Assembly (NCBI RefSeq): GCF_014851395.1
Contig: NW_024040374.1
Location: 24,260,772-24,324,771, forward strand
Direction: 5' to 3'
Source: Micropterus salmoides
Lineage: Eukaryota > Chordata > Actinopteri > Centrarchiformes > Centrarchidae
DNA: 64,000 bases
In this document: positions 40,501 through 52,842 of the stretch, in pieces
How the letters are laid out: each line of letters begins with the position of its first letter
Numbering within the stretch: the first letter of the stretch is position 1
Made by a program: the position numbers and the translations under genes
Notes under the pieces: model-generated
The model's database searches: none
Told to the model about the DNA's origin: nothing
The model's input: only the letters and a program-made list of their open reading frames with translations

Positions 40501-40667
40501 AGCTCCCCCTTTTTTTTTTAGTATTATTAATAGTATTATTATTTGATGACAGTGATAAGCAAAAACCCAAACACCCCCAACTCCCTCCGTCTGTGTCTCA
40601 CCCGCTCGCTGCGAATGGATCCCGTGACCTCGTCGTCATTGAGGTGTCGTTTAAACTTGGGGGGCAT
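34557..40667 (-). CDS. vamp4: VAMP4, R-SNARE of the trans-Golgi network/endosomes, 7 coding exons
   Basis: Tail-anchored R-SNARE acting in traffic between early endosomes and the trans-Golgi network. Coding exons on the minus strand: 40667-40602 (exon starts at 40703), 38114-38068, 37842-37792, 36774-36674, 34949-34870, 34730-34679 and 34582-34557. The total is 423 nt (140 aa; human 141). The start MPPKFKRHLND is the conserved VAMP4 N-terminus. L25-L26 after SERRN, followed by an acidic cluster EEDSDEEED (27-35), form the Golgi-sorting signal typical of VAMP4. The SNARE motif spans about residues 52-112 with the zero-layer arginine at R77 (VIERGERL). The transmembrane anchor is about 118-136, ending in a basic RYR. 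Two coding exons are very small (47 and 51 nt). The 51-nt exon 4 can be skipped without a frame change, whereas exon 3 cannot. Confidence 0.96.
38870..39510. mobile_element. Probable degraded DNA-transposon-like repeat upstream of vamp4 coding exon 2
   Basis: The right part (GTTCACACCTGCCCAAACGA, CCGCACTAAGAGGG) and a left block starting GCAGATTCACACCTAAAGG resemble the two ends of a common fish repeat with 'TTCACACCT' termini. It lies in the vamp4 intron between coding exons 1 and 2. No ORF. Boundaries and class are uncertain. Confidence 0.35.
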
Positions 40668-42999
40668 GTTGTCTTCAGGCTGCTCCTCCCGATCTGGCTC
40701 CCTCTGTAGGACAGGAGGAGAAGAGGATCCGTCAGTTAGGATCTGCGGCACTGTCGGAGAGCTCTTTGAAAACAAGGAACAGTCCTCAACACACTTCCAC
40801 CAAGCCCCAAAAGTTCCAGATGCTCATAAATGTTACACATGGCGGTCTGCTAAATGAGAGTGCTCTGACATTTGTAGGTGGAAGTGAGTGATTTGACTTG
40901 TAGGCATAGCCACAGCCAGGTCCTGCCTTGGAGCAGAACATGGAGAGAGTGGAACCCTAAATTTAAACTGGCTCAGTAACGATTGCATTAATGAGACTGG
41001 TTATGGTCAAGCAATCTGAGGGGTCTTCTAGTGCCAAAACTTCCTGTTAAACAGCCTGACTGTATTAGTCACAGAGTTGACTTGGCTTATTTCCTCTGCA
41101 ATCTAATATTTATTTCTGGAAAATGTTAAGAAAGTGGTTCTTCCATTATATAGGCTGTCGGTGACGTAGTGTTTTATGCCTTGTCAGTAAACAAATTAAT
41201 AAGAAATATTAATATATCTTATTAAGGTGTCTTAATTCCCAATATTTCTGGGAGCAGGCATTGAGTCTCACTAGCTGTGAAAGGAAATGTCATCATAGCG
41301 CTGTGTGCCTTTGGGTGTAGAACTCTTCTATGTCAGATGTGGAAAACATGCTGTTCCTCCAATTATACTTCCTCGAGTCTGTGTTTGTGTGTTCCGTGTT
41401 CCAAACACTACAAGTAATAGTGCGACAAAACACAGCGGTGCCTCAATAAAGAGCCTTTGTGCTAAAAAAGAACTAAACAACATGTGATCCTCAGGCACTA
41501 TACTGTAACCACCGAGGGGAAAACACATTAGTCTCACTCATACACATACAACCTATACCATTGAATCCAGTTCTGTCTGACACTCTGGCTTTCTCAGCAG
41601 CGTCCTTTTCTGGCACTGTGGTTGGAAAAAGGCCTTTCAGTGGCCAGGAGAGGAGAAGAACTTTTCCAGTAAACAGAGGAGAAGTGAAGCAGCGGACGGT
41701 GCTCTGTCTGAAGCAGCGACAGCGTGAAGAGACACAGAAAGAGAAAGAGGAGAAGCCAAATCTAACATGTCAGGGTCGCAGAAGGAAGACTTGAAGGGTA
41801 ACTTAATTTTTCCCCCCATGTTTTTGTATCTATGTGACTAATTAGGACAACGTTTATTGAAACAGGTCAGGTATTGAGTGAGCGTGCTGCAGTCAGCAAG
41901 TGCGTCCTATCAAAGTGTGTCTACTTAAGTGGTTGTTTTTGCCACTGACAGGCTCAGATTGTTATTATAAGTGTCTGACAACATTGTGGAAAGGAGAGAG
42001 ACCTTTCTTTAAAAAGTAACATCCTTTCCCACCAGAAACAGTCGCTATATCGCCATTGTCTAAGCCACCAGACTCCCTTGACAAAAATAATAATTTTACC
42101 TCTCTGGTCTCCTGCTGACTTGACTGGTTAGTTTGCGGTACTGGATGACTTTGGAGTTTTAACCCTTTAAAACACAGAATCATACAGTAACACAAACAAA
42201 CTCACTGACTGAGGCAATGGTAGACCAGCAACTCCCGTGTTCTGTGAGGTAAAATTACAGTTTCTGGTTAAACAAAAATGATCTTACTCTTTAAATAAAG
42301 GCGTGTCTCTGTAGGGATCCTTTCCACAATAATGTCAGGCACAGGCAATGCTGTCCAAATTAGTTACATAGACACAAAAGCATGGGAAAATAAGGTCCAG
42401 GTTGAAAAATACCTAAGTTACCCTTTAAGAAAACTGCTCTATTTCAAAAGAAGACTTTTAAGGGTGCACACCATAACAAATCTGTATTGGATTCATATCA
42501 AAGTTGTTATTTACAAATTATAAATACAAATTACAGAATATAATGTCCGGTTTGGACAAAAGACCTGAGGAAATTGCATCATTATAACCACAAGAGACGA
42601 CTGCAGATTATTAATGATCACAATCAATTTCTGGATTGCAACTTAAAGAATGCCAACACATTGTAATGGCTTTAAGGTCAGAACAAGTAGTATGGACAAT
42701 AAAACGACAATAAATCTCTGAAGCACAGCTGTTATCAGGAATAGTAAAAATCCCAGCCGCTGACAATTTTAGCTGTTTAATCTGTTGATTAGCCTAATGT
42801 TACATTTACGCTAGTACGTCAGACTGTCGTAGTCTACCTTATTACACCACAGTAATTTAAGTGAAAAGTGACGAATGTAAACGCCAGCATAGCTAGCTTA
42901 CTAACTAACGTTAATTTAGCTAGTTCAGGCAGGCGGCTTCATTGACAAATGTAGCTAACGTTACCCAGCTAAGCTAAGGATGCTAACGTGGCTAGCTAC

Positions 43000-43260
43000 C
43001 TGCTTTTCCCCCTCAAGACTCGATGGCCGATGTTGGCGAACACAAACACAGACAGAGACTCGGGTATTAATCCAGGGGTTCCAGCTGGCTTTACGGTGTT
43101 GTCACTTTCATTTCAAATGCTGTCCAGACGATGAGACAGGATTATCATTATGGGTGCTAGCGATCGGCCCGTCTTTTCTCCGTCTGAATCAGCTGACCAG
43201 GAAATGAACACAAACAGCTGGAGGAGGAGGAGGAGGAGGAGGAGGAGGAGGAGGGGCCGC
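43000..43260 (-). other. vamp4: Probable vamp4 non-coding first exon and promoter region
   Basis: The vamp4 start codon lies in an exon with its own acceptor (after 40704), so an upstream 5' UTR exon must exist. On the minus strand a good donor (GCAG/GTAGCT) ends at 43000. The sequence above it is GC-richer and carries a CTC/GGA repeat at 43219-43254. Flanking sequence at 42870-43000 contains many GCTAACGTTA/GCTAGC-like motifs. The exon start is not determinable by eye. Confidence 0.4.
43219..43254. repeat. (GGA)n trinucleotide repeat
   Basis: About twelve GGA units on the plus strand (CTC/TCC on the vamp4 sense strand) in the presumed vamp4 promoter or 5' UTR. Confidence 0.85.
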
Positions 43261-43339
43261 TGCAGATGTTTGACAGCGTGGGGAAATATTCGACTCAAGT
43301 GTAATTATTAATCTTAATGAAGCAAATCTTCCAATTCAT

Positions 43340-44900
43340 CAAAGAATAATAATATAATAATAATAATCCTTATTTGTAGAGCACTTTTCAAAAACAAGTT
43401 ACAAAGTGCTTTAACAAGTGTAAAGAATAATACAAAAAAGATAAGAGCATGACAATTTAATATAAAATTAGTAAAATACAATAAAATAAAAGGGATAAAA
43501 TAAAGTCAAATAAGATCGGGAAAAGCTCTCCTAAAAGTATGTTTTAAGAAGGGACTTAAAAGAGTTCACTGACTCAGCCGACCTGATTTCCTCGGGCAGG
43601 CTGTTCCAGAGCCTCGGGGCCCTGACAGCAAACGCTCTGTCCCCTTTAGTTTTCAGTCAAGACTCTGGAACAGACAACAGACCTCTGCCCGAGGATCTCA
43701 AGGTACGTGCTGGTGTGTATGGGACTAAAAGGTCAGAAATATAACAAGGCGAGAGGCCATGAAGAGCTTTAAAAGTGATCAATAGAATTTTAAAGTCAAT
43801 TCTAAAACATACTGGGAGCCAGTGTAATGAAGCTAAAATAGGAGTAATGTGGTCATATTTCTTTGTTCTGGTTAAAAGCCTGGCAGCTGAGTTCTGGACA
43901 GTCTGGAGTCGATCAATAGATTTTTGGGTTAAACAGGTGAAAAGGCTGTTGCAATAATCCAGGCGTGATGAGATGAAGGCGTGTAAAATGGTCTCGGTGT
44001 CCTTAAAAGTTAACATAGATCGAATTTTAGCTATATTTCTAAGTTGATAAAAACATGATTGAACAAGCTTTGTGGTGTGCTGCTCGAAATTTAAATTACT
44101 ATCAAACCAAACACCAAGGTTCTTTGCCACAGGCTTAATGTGAATTACTAGGGAACCAGCAGATGGCAGTATTTGATTTGCCATCTGCTGGGACCCGATG
44201 ACCAGGATTTCTGTTTTGTCTGAGTTCAGCTGGAGGAAATTATTTGACATCCATTTTTTCACTTCACAAAGGCAGTTGTTAAGTGAACTCAGCATTCCAG
44301 GGTCTGTGGATCTGACGGGCAAGTATATTTGTGTGTCATCAGCATAAATATGAAAAGAAATGCCATGTTTATGGATAATATGTCCAAGGGGAAGCAGATA
44401 CAAGGAAAACAAAATGGGTCCTAAGACCGACCCCTGAGGCACACCATATTTAACTGGACAGAACTAGGAGACATAGTTGTTTACAGACACGCAAAACTTC
44501 CTATTTGACAGGTAGGATGAAAACTATTCTAAGGCAGTACCAGAGATCCCCACCCAGTGCCTCAGTCTGTCTAACATGATGTTGTGATCAATGGTGTCAA
44601 AAGCAGCGCTAAGGTCCAGGAGTACAAGGACTGAGCACATACCTTCATCAGCAGACATTAAAAGGTCATTGGTGACTTTAAGCAGGGCAGTCTCAGTGCT
44701 GTGGTACTTCCTAAAACCAGACTGAAACTTTTCAAATAATTTGTTATTTTCCAGCACAGTGAGCAGCTGTTTGGACACAATTCTTTCTAGAATCTTTGCA
44801 ATAAAAGGCAGTTTTGAAATTGGTCTAAAATTATGTGGGAGGGAGGGATCTAAACCAGGTTTCTTTAAAAGTGGGTTCACGCAAGCCGTTTTAAAATAAT
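43340..44900 (-). mobile_element. Decayed L2-like non-LTR retrotransposon (reverse transcriptase part)
   Basis: The minus strand encodes a 5'-truncated reverse transcriptase in one frame from about 44880 to 43550. Recognisable motifs: FRPISKLPFIAKILE, FQSGFRKYHSTETALLK, DLSAAFDTIDH, VPQGSVLGPILFSLYLLP, the catalytic FHIYADDTQIYL, and the C-terminal GDRAFAVRAPRLWNSLP. In-frame stops interrupt it at about 44524, 44465 and 43657, but no frameshift is evident up to the C-terminal region. The 3' end (minus strand) finishes in a (TTA)n-type tail at about 43345-43360, typical of L2/CR1-clade elements in fish. It is inserted between the vamp4 first exon and rangrf and is not expected to be active. 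Confidence 0.88.
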
Positions 44901-44989
44901 CAGGGACACAACCAGTAGATAGGGAATATACACATCTCTGGCATTACTCTAAGTGAAAGCATACATATAAATTGAAGTGAACCATATTT

Positions 44990-45298
44990 CTAGATTTTAC
45001 AAATTATCATCAGCTGATACAATTAAATTAAGTTTTAAGTTATAAACTAAAATACTAAACAGTATATGAAGTAAATTAAAATTTGCTTCACCTTTGCCAA
45101 TTACATGAGTACGTGTTATAATATATACCAATACTGTTCATTTTTCTGTAAGTACTTTTACTTTTAGTAGCTGGTAGTCTAATACTTCTGTAATTTTACT
45201 TTAGGACTTTTGGACTTGTGCTGTATTTTTACGCTGTCGTACGTGGTTTTACTTTAGTTTTACTCAAATATCGGTTGAGTACTTCATCCACCACTGAC
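44990..45298. mobile_element. Probable teleost interspersed repeat with AAGTACTTTTACTT-type sequence
   Basis: The segment contains GTAAGTACTTTTACTTTTAG and ends GAGTACTTCATCCACCACTG. This is the look of a very common fish repeat with ends rich in AGTA/TACTT and a terminal CCACCACTG. It borders the rangrf promoter. Class unassigned; no coding capacity. Confidence 0.4.
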
Positions 45299-45359
45299 TG
45301 TTATAACCGCACATGTCTGCCTCACCTGTAGATGGCAGCAGTGCAGCTGACATGTGCCT

Positions 45360-45586
45360 AACGTGACGAGAAGAAGATGAACTTCAGCCGGAAAAGAGTG
45401 AGAGCGTAGTTGGTAAGCTGTTTGTTTATCAAGCTGCTTTTACAGATACTGTAATATTATTACGTTTTCCTGAATCACTGTAGTAGTTTTTTAAAGCAGA
45501 ATGAGTTTCTGTAGCTGCAGGTATTTAAAACCAGGCTCTGTGTTTGTTGCTGTTTCTCCAGAGCTGCTCACAGTCCTCACAGAGAC
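45360..45586 (+). other. rangrf: rangrf promoter-proximal region and spliced 5' UTR
   Basis: A donor (GTTG/GTAAGC) at 45412/45413 and an acceptor (TTTCTCCAG) ending at 45561 predict a 148-nt 5' UTR intron before the exon holding the rangrf ATG. An alternative small exon (about 45500-45520, ATG-containing and followed by GTATTT) would add an in-frame N-terminal extension of about 15 residues if used. The human-like short N-terminus favours the ATG at 45587. Confidence 0.5.
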
Positions 45587-46168
45587 ATGCAGAGTGCTGG
45601 AGGCAGCGCGGATCAGCCTCATCCTCTGTTTGGAGGAGCGCTGTCAGCTGTCATCCCCCACAGCGCCACAGACACCAGCGAGCTGAGGGAGATCCCGGAC
45701 AACCAGGAGGTGTTTGCCCATGCACACACCGACCAGAGCCTGATCGTGGAGTTGGTGGAGTATCAGGGTCAGGTGGCAGACCAAGACGCCGCCAGGTATC
45801 ACTTTGAAGACATCGCAGGCAGTAACAAAGCTCTAGAGCCAGGTGCTTTTGAAGTGGCCAGCGTTGTGCCCCTGCCCAAATCTGAGCTGTCCCTGTCAGA
45901 GTGCAGCTCTGCCTGGATGCTGACTGGGACACAGTGTGTATCCAAATTCAACGAAGAAGCGAGGAATACAGTGACCCTTCACCTGGGTCTGTTCCGGCTG
46001 CCACAGTTCTCCACAGATGTCCTGATAAGCTTCAATGATCCGCAGAACATCAGCCCTGACAGCAGCAGTGCTGCTTCAGTGGGGACACACAGAGGGCCAT
46101 GGACGGTGAAGGACTTCCAGCGCTTGTTGCAGACCCTGACTCTGCACAACCCGGGGCTGTTTGGCTAG
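45587..46168 (+). CDS. rangrf: RANGRF (MOG1), Ran guanine-nucleotide release factor, single coding exon
   Basis: Small nuclear/cytosolic protein that binds Ran and stimulates nucleotide release; in mammals it also aids surface delivery of cardiac sodium channel Nav1.5. The 193-aa product has the MOG1 signatures HPLFGGALSAVIP, VPDNQEVF-type (IPDNQEVFAH), DQSLIVELVEYQ, AARYHFEDIAG, VTLHLGLFRLPQFSTDVLISFN, and the C-terminal TLTLHNPGLFG. Length matches human (about 186 aa). The coding region runs without an intron, unlike the multi-exon mammalian gene as I remember it. The start is the first ATG after the predicted 5' UTR acceptor. AATAAA at 46415-46420 is the likely polyadenylation signal. Confidence 0.95.
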   Translation: MQSAGGSADQPHPLFGGALSAVIPHSATDTSELREIPDNQEVFAHAHTDQSLIVELVEYQGQVADQDAARYHFEDIAGSNKALEPGAFEVASVVPLPKSELSLSECSSAWMLTGTQCVSKFNEEARNTVTLHLGLFRLPQFSTDVLISFNDPQNISPDSSSAASVGTHRGPWTVKDFQRLLQTLTLHNPGLFG

Positions 46169-46445
46169 AACAACTGCGTGGGACCTCACCTGATTACAGA
46201 TTTAGTCCCAGGCACATTAAAACATGTTAAGCCTGTGTTTGGTGGGGGACACCATGAGAAGCTATCCCGCACCATGCTTTGGGCCCACAAGTTTTAGAAG
46301 TAATTCTCTTGAGCAGTGGTCCAATCCCTGCTATACGACATAGGAATACATGTTCTGTTCTGCCTTTGATTTTGTTCTGAAACCTATCTCATGATATAAA
46401 GATAGTTTTGTCATAATAAATGTGTTGGAAGAATTTGGTCTATTT
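46169..46445 (+). other. rangrf: rangrf 3' UTR with polyadenylation signal
   Basis: Short non-coding tail after the rangrf stop (TAG 46166-46168), with AATAAA at 46415-46420. Confidence 0.6.
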
Positions 46446-48150
46446 TATTATTTTTGGATCACCTGATTTAGATTTATTTGTAGGTTAAAGATGAGATCTA
46501 CAGTAACTCACAGATCAGATTAATATAAACACATTGATGTTATTTTTAAGCCATTTCTGATTTATGGGAAGTTATAAAAATGTCATAGTTTCGGCTCCTC
46601 TGTTTCCCACCAAATTCTCCTTTGCCCATCCTCGTCAGTTCTCCTACTCGCTCAAAGCTCCTTTCTCACTTATGCCTCTCTTCCTTTATTTCACTCCAAA
46701 ATACTGCCACCATCATTAAGTGTGTTTTTATGTTTAGACATGTAGATACAAACAGGGAACAGAGAGTAGACCCTTTCCAGTATCTGTAACGTGCAAACCT
46801 ACCTTTCCAGGCCACTAAATATTCACTTAATAACACGTGTGCTCCACTGCTCTAATCTCTATATTTTTCACAGTATGGCAGCATTGAAAACACAAAAGTA
46901 ATGGCAACGGTCAAAGTAGAAGTCAGGAGGTTAAAGGTGAGATTCCAAACACAAACTCCATCTGGAAAGGTTAAAATGCAGCTAATATTCAGAGAGCCCT
47001 CCGTGTCATCAGTGGGACTTGAGGTTGGTCATAAACTGTGAAAATTGAGAGGACGAGTTCCAGCAGGAATATGTATTAGGACAACTCTTTCCATCATTCA
47101 CTGCAGTGGCCTCATCGTGGAATTATCCATTAGTGTGAACCTTGAAAAACCTTGGAAAGACTTCATTCAAGGGTGAGTTTGGTGAAACAAAATTTATGAA
47201 ATGGAAATTGATCCTCATTAATTGTTGCTTTGAAAGTGAAACCAGCCCTTTTAGATTTGTAAGTTTTAGGTCATATAGTATGTAATAGAAGCACATTTTT
47301 CCTCAGTTACATGTGCTGTTTTTTGAAGAATACTGGTTGCTGTTAAATAAAACTCATCACAGCGAGGGAATTCAGGTAAGTCTTACATAACACGGGAACA
47401 AAGGAAGTACAGTCAGTCTCCCCAAAGCCACATCAAACCCTTCTCATCCTCCGGTGCAATCATGTTAGATTAAGATCTCATAAAGCCGGGCACCCTTTCC
47501 TCTCAGTGATCCCGGCGTAGCACATCCCTTCATTAACCACAGTAACACAACAGAAAGCATCCTTCTAACTACCTTGGATAAACTTGCCGTTATTGGTCCC
47601 CATTGCAATAAAGTCTGAAAACATCCTGTCTTTTAGACCTGATAAGGGTTTTGGATCATGACTTAAAGTTCAGGAGACACTTTTGAGACATTACAGACTT
47701 AAAGCTTTTTCCAGGTCCTGAAAACAACCTATTACAGAATGGCTACAGGGTTACTATAGTGCAGAGGTCTAAAACCGTTTGGCTCGTGATACTTGTAATA
47801 TGCAGTGTGGTTAACAAAAGAATAATTGTCTCTTTCTAGGTTGTTTCATTTTCTGTAGAGGCAGCTGTAAAAATATTCATTTTAAGACATTATGTTTTTC
47901 CTATTCCATTATTATTTTATGGCCCTCCAACATTTTACACAAACATCTTGGATGCCCACATATTCAGGCCAAGGGGGAATTACTTAGAAGAAAGCAGCTA
48001 ACTTAGGCAACTATTTGCCTGAGGTTTGCTGGGTCCAAAACCCAAAACTGTAATAGATGGACTCCAAACATTAATTATGTAATTGCATGGTACCAGTGAC
48101 AGACCTCTTGTGAGATGGAAAAAATCCTAAATAAAGTCTTCTTGTGTATG
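46446..48150. other. Intergenic sequence between rangrf and the itpa downstream region
   Basis: AT-rich, no convincing ORF, and no recognisable repeat. A minus-strand AATAAA (TTTATT at about 48168-48173), just right of this stretch, could end the transcript discussed for 48840-49134. Confidence 0.5.
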
Positions 48151-48839
48151 GTTCAAGATTGATAGAATTTATTCTCATTCTCTCCTCTGCAAAACGCTTC
48201 AGTGCCACAGTGAACACAATAAGAACAGATACCATAAAAAAAAACAAGTACATCTTTTAAATTCTCAGAAATACATACTGTAACTGGCAGTAGCTTGGAG
48301 GTCCCCCTGAATGCTACAGCACTGACAGTGTGTTGAGTTTGAGCCACAGAGGAAAAAGGAGGGGCACACAGCAGTGTCTTTGACCTCTAGTGAACTGAAG
48401 TCTGGCACACATCTTCCACGTTCTGTTAAAAAAAACTTGGCTGACAAGTGAACTGAAGTCTCTCTGATGAAGACAAATGCAGCTTTCCTGTTCCTTCTCA
48501 CAACAACTTGCTACTTCCTGGCAAGTCCCCAAACAAAACTATAGGGCTAAGCAAACAAAGTGATCCAGTCATTTCACAACCTACAGCACCTTCTTTTACT
48601 GGCCAAGTATTGTTTCCAACAACCAGGTGCAAAGGTTTTCTTGTACATGATTGGAAAAGCTCCATATAATATAAATAACTGAGGAAAATAGTAATTTTAA
48701 GAAAAAGTGTTGTTAAATCTGTGTTGAATTAGTTGTTTCTGCTGTCTTCATCGTCTCACTCAGAGGATGAGTTGGTTAATGTGTGACATTTTCGGTACAT
48801 CTGGGAGGCATCTGTCACAGGTGTATGCATAGTTCCTGC

Positions 48840-49134
48840 TCAACTTCCAGCTCCAGGGTCCCCAAACTCCCGTATTATCCCCCTCTCCACCTCATCCTCC
48901 TCTTCCTTCTTCAGAGACCACCTCCTCCCACCCGGGGGGGGGGGGGGGGGTGGACTCCAGCCTGAACATCCTCTCCTTCGCTCGCCAACTCCAGGATCCA
49001 GTCTCGGCCACAGAGCGGTCTGCTGCTCTCATCAGGATCCTGGAGCTCCTCTTTAAGTAATTTATGCTCTTCTCCAAGACTATCTTTCTCAGACCTTGGA
49101 AGCAAAAACTCAAAAGGTTGTCTTTTAGTATCCA
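48840..49134 (-). other. Candidate unidentified terminal coding exon, frame broken at a C17 tract
   Basis: On the minus strand a strong-looking acceptor (pyrimidine tract then CCACAG) ends at 49135. It is followed by an open, acidic, coding-like stretch (begins DTKRQPFEFLL; later GEEHKLLKEELQ) for about 60 codons into a run of 17 C (48950-48934). After the run, a different frame stays open with similar acidic composition (SLKKEEEDEVERGI) to a TGA at 48842-48840. A change of one or two bases in the run would join them. A minus-strand AATAAA lies at about 48170. I do not recognise the protein. It could be an exon of an unseen isoform, a decayed gene, or chance. Confidence 0.25.
48934..48950. 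repeat. G17 homopolymer
   Basis: Seventeen consecutive G on the plus strand. Length is unreliable in sequencing and evolutionarily unstable; it sits inside the candidate coding exon at 48840-49134. Similar G runs occur at about 35016-35029 and 56550-56563. Confidence 0.9.
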
Positions 49135-49244
49135 CTGTGGAACAATGAAATGAAAAGAAGGCTTGCAACAATTTCCGCTATCTTTCCATATTAGTTACTG
49201 AAACTCCCCATCTAACCACTGACGCATAGAAATCTTCACAAAGA

Positions 49245-49485
49245 AAAATGAACAAACATTTATTCAAAATAAGGTAAAACCAATATAATTCTGCACATTT
49301 TCCATTGCAGAAATACACATTGTGATCATCTGTTATCTACAAAACTTTTCTGACACAACAATAAAACAATGTGCAATAAGGAGCAAAATGTATCAAACCT
49401 CAAGTCATCAGATTTCACAATGCAGAGGTATCTTCTGATGACTTGAGGTTTGATACATTTTGCTCCAGATTTAGAACCTGACTCT
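49245..49485 (-). other. itpa: itpa 3' UTR with polyadenylation signal
   Basis: Minus-strand sequence after the itpa stop; TTTATT at 49259-49264 is AATAAA on the minus strand. Most of this UTR is the inverted repeat at 49380-49466. Confidence 0.5.
49380..49466. repeat. Perfect 33-bp inverted repeat with 21-nt loop
   Basis: Left arm 49380-49412 and right arm 49434-49466 are exact reverse complements (left arm begins GGAGCAAAATGTATCAAACC). The spacer is 49413-49433. It lies 20 nt downstream of the itpa stop codon, so the itpa mRNA would carry an 87-nt hairpin with a fully paired stem. Confidence 0.95.
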
Positions 49486-52279
<2,794 letters not shown>

Positions 52280-52545
52280 GATGAATGACACCCGGAGAAC
52301 TAACAATATCGGAACGAACACTTCCGGCTCAGCAACGGCCAATAAAATCAGCAGGGGTAGCCTCAGCGAATCACCGGGCAGTTTGTAGCTCCGCCCTCAT
52401 GTAAACTCTCTAATCAGCGAGCGGTCCTGCTTACAATGTCGTCCGGCTTGAAAGATCTGAGGTGCCATGTGGAGAAGTGGCTGTCAACAGACTCTGTCAC
52501 GGTAAACTGAAGCGTTTCGGGGCCTTGTAACCACTGCAGCCGACG
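52280..52545. promoter_or_regulatory. Shared bidirectional promoter region of itpa and mettl13
   Basis: Only 266 nt separate the itpa ATG (52279, minus) from the mettl13 ATG (52546, plus), so both 5' UTRs and promoters must fit or overlap here. The segment contains CGGAAC/CTTCCGG sites (ETS-like, at about 52311-52328) and a CCAAT box on one strand (GGCCAATAAAA at about 52338). No TATA box is evident. Motif assignments are by eye. Confidence 0.7.
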
Positions 52546-52791
52546 ATGAGTCTTTTGCCCCGCACTGCCGAGGAGTTCAGCTCCGCAGAGTACTGGGAGA
52601 GGTTTTTTAAGAAACGCGGAGAAAAGGCTTTTGAGTGGTATGGAGACTACACCAAACTCTGCGGCGTGCTGCATAAATACATCAAAGTCCAAGACAAGGT
52701 GAGATGATTTGATGAACAGTGTCACTACTGACGTTATGCATTTCCTTACAGCATAAACAATATGTGTTGGTATTTGTCACGTCCTGTTAAA

Positions 52792-52842
<51 letters not shown>

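Noticed and set aside
52280..52342. Upstream in-frame itpa ATG at 52342
   Set aside because: It would add a 21-residue hydrophobic extension not found in the family and would lie in the shared promoter; the ATG at 52279 gives the usual N-terminus.
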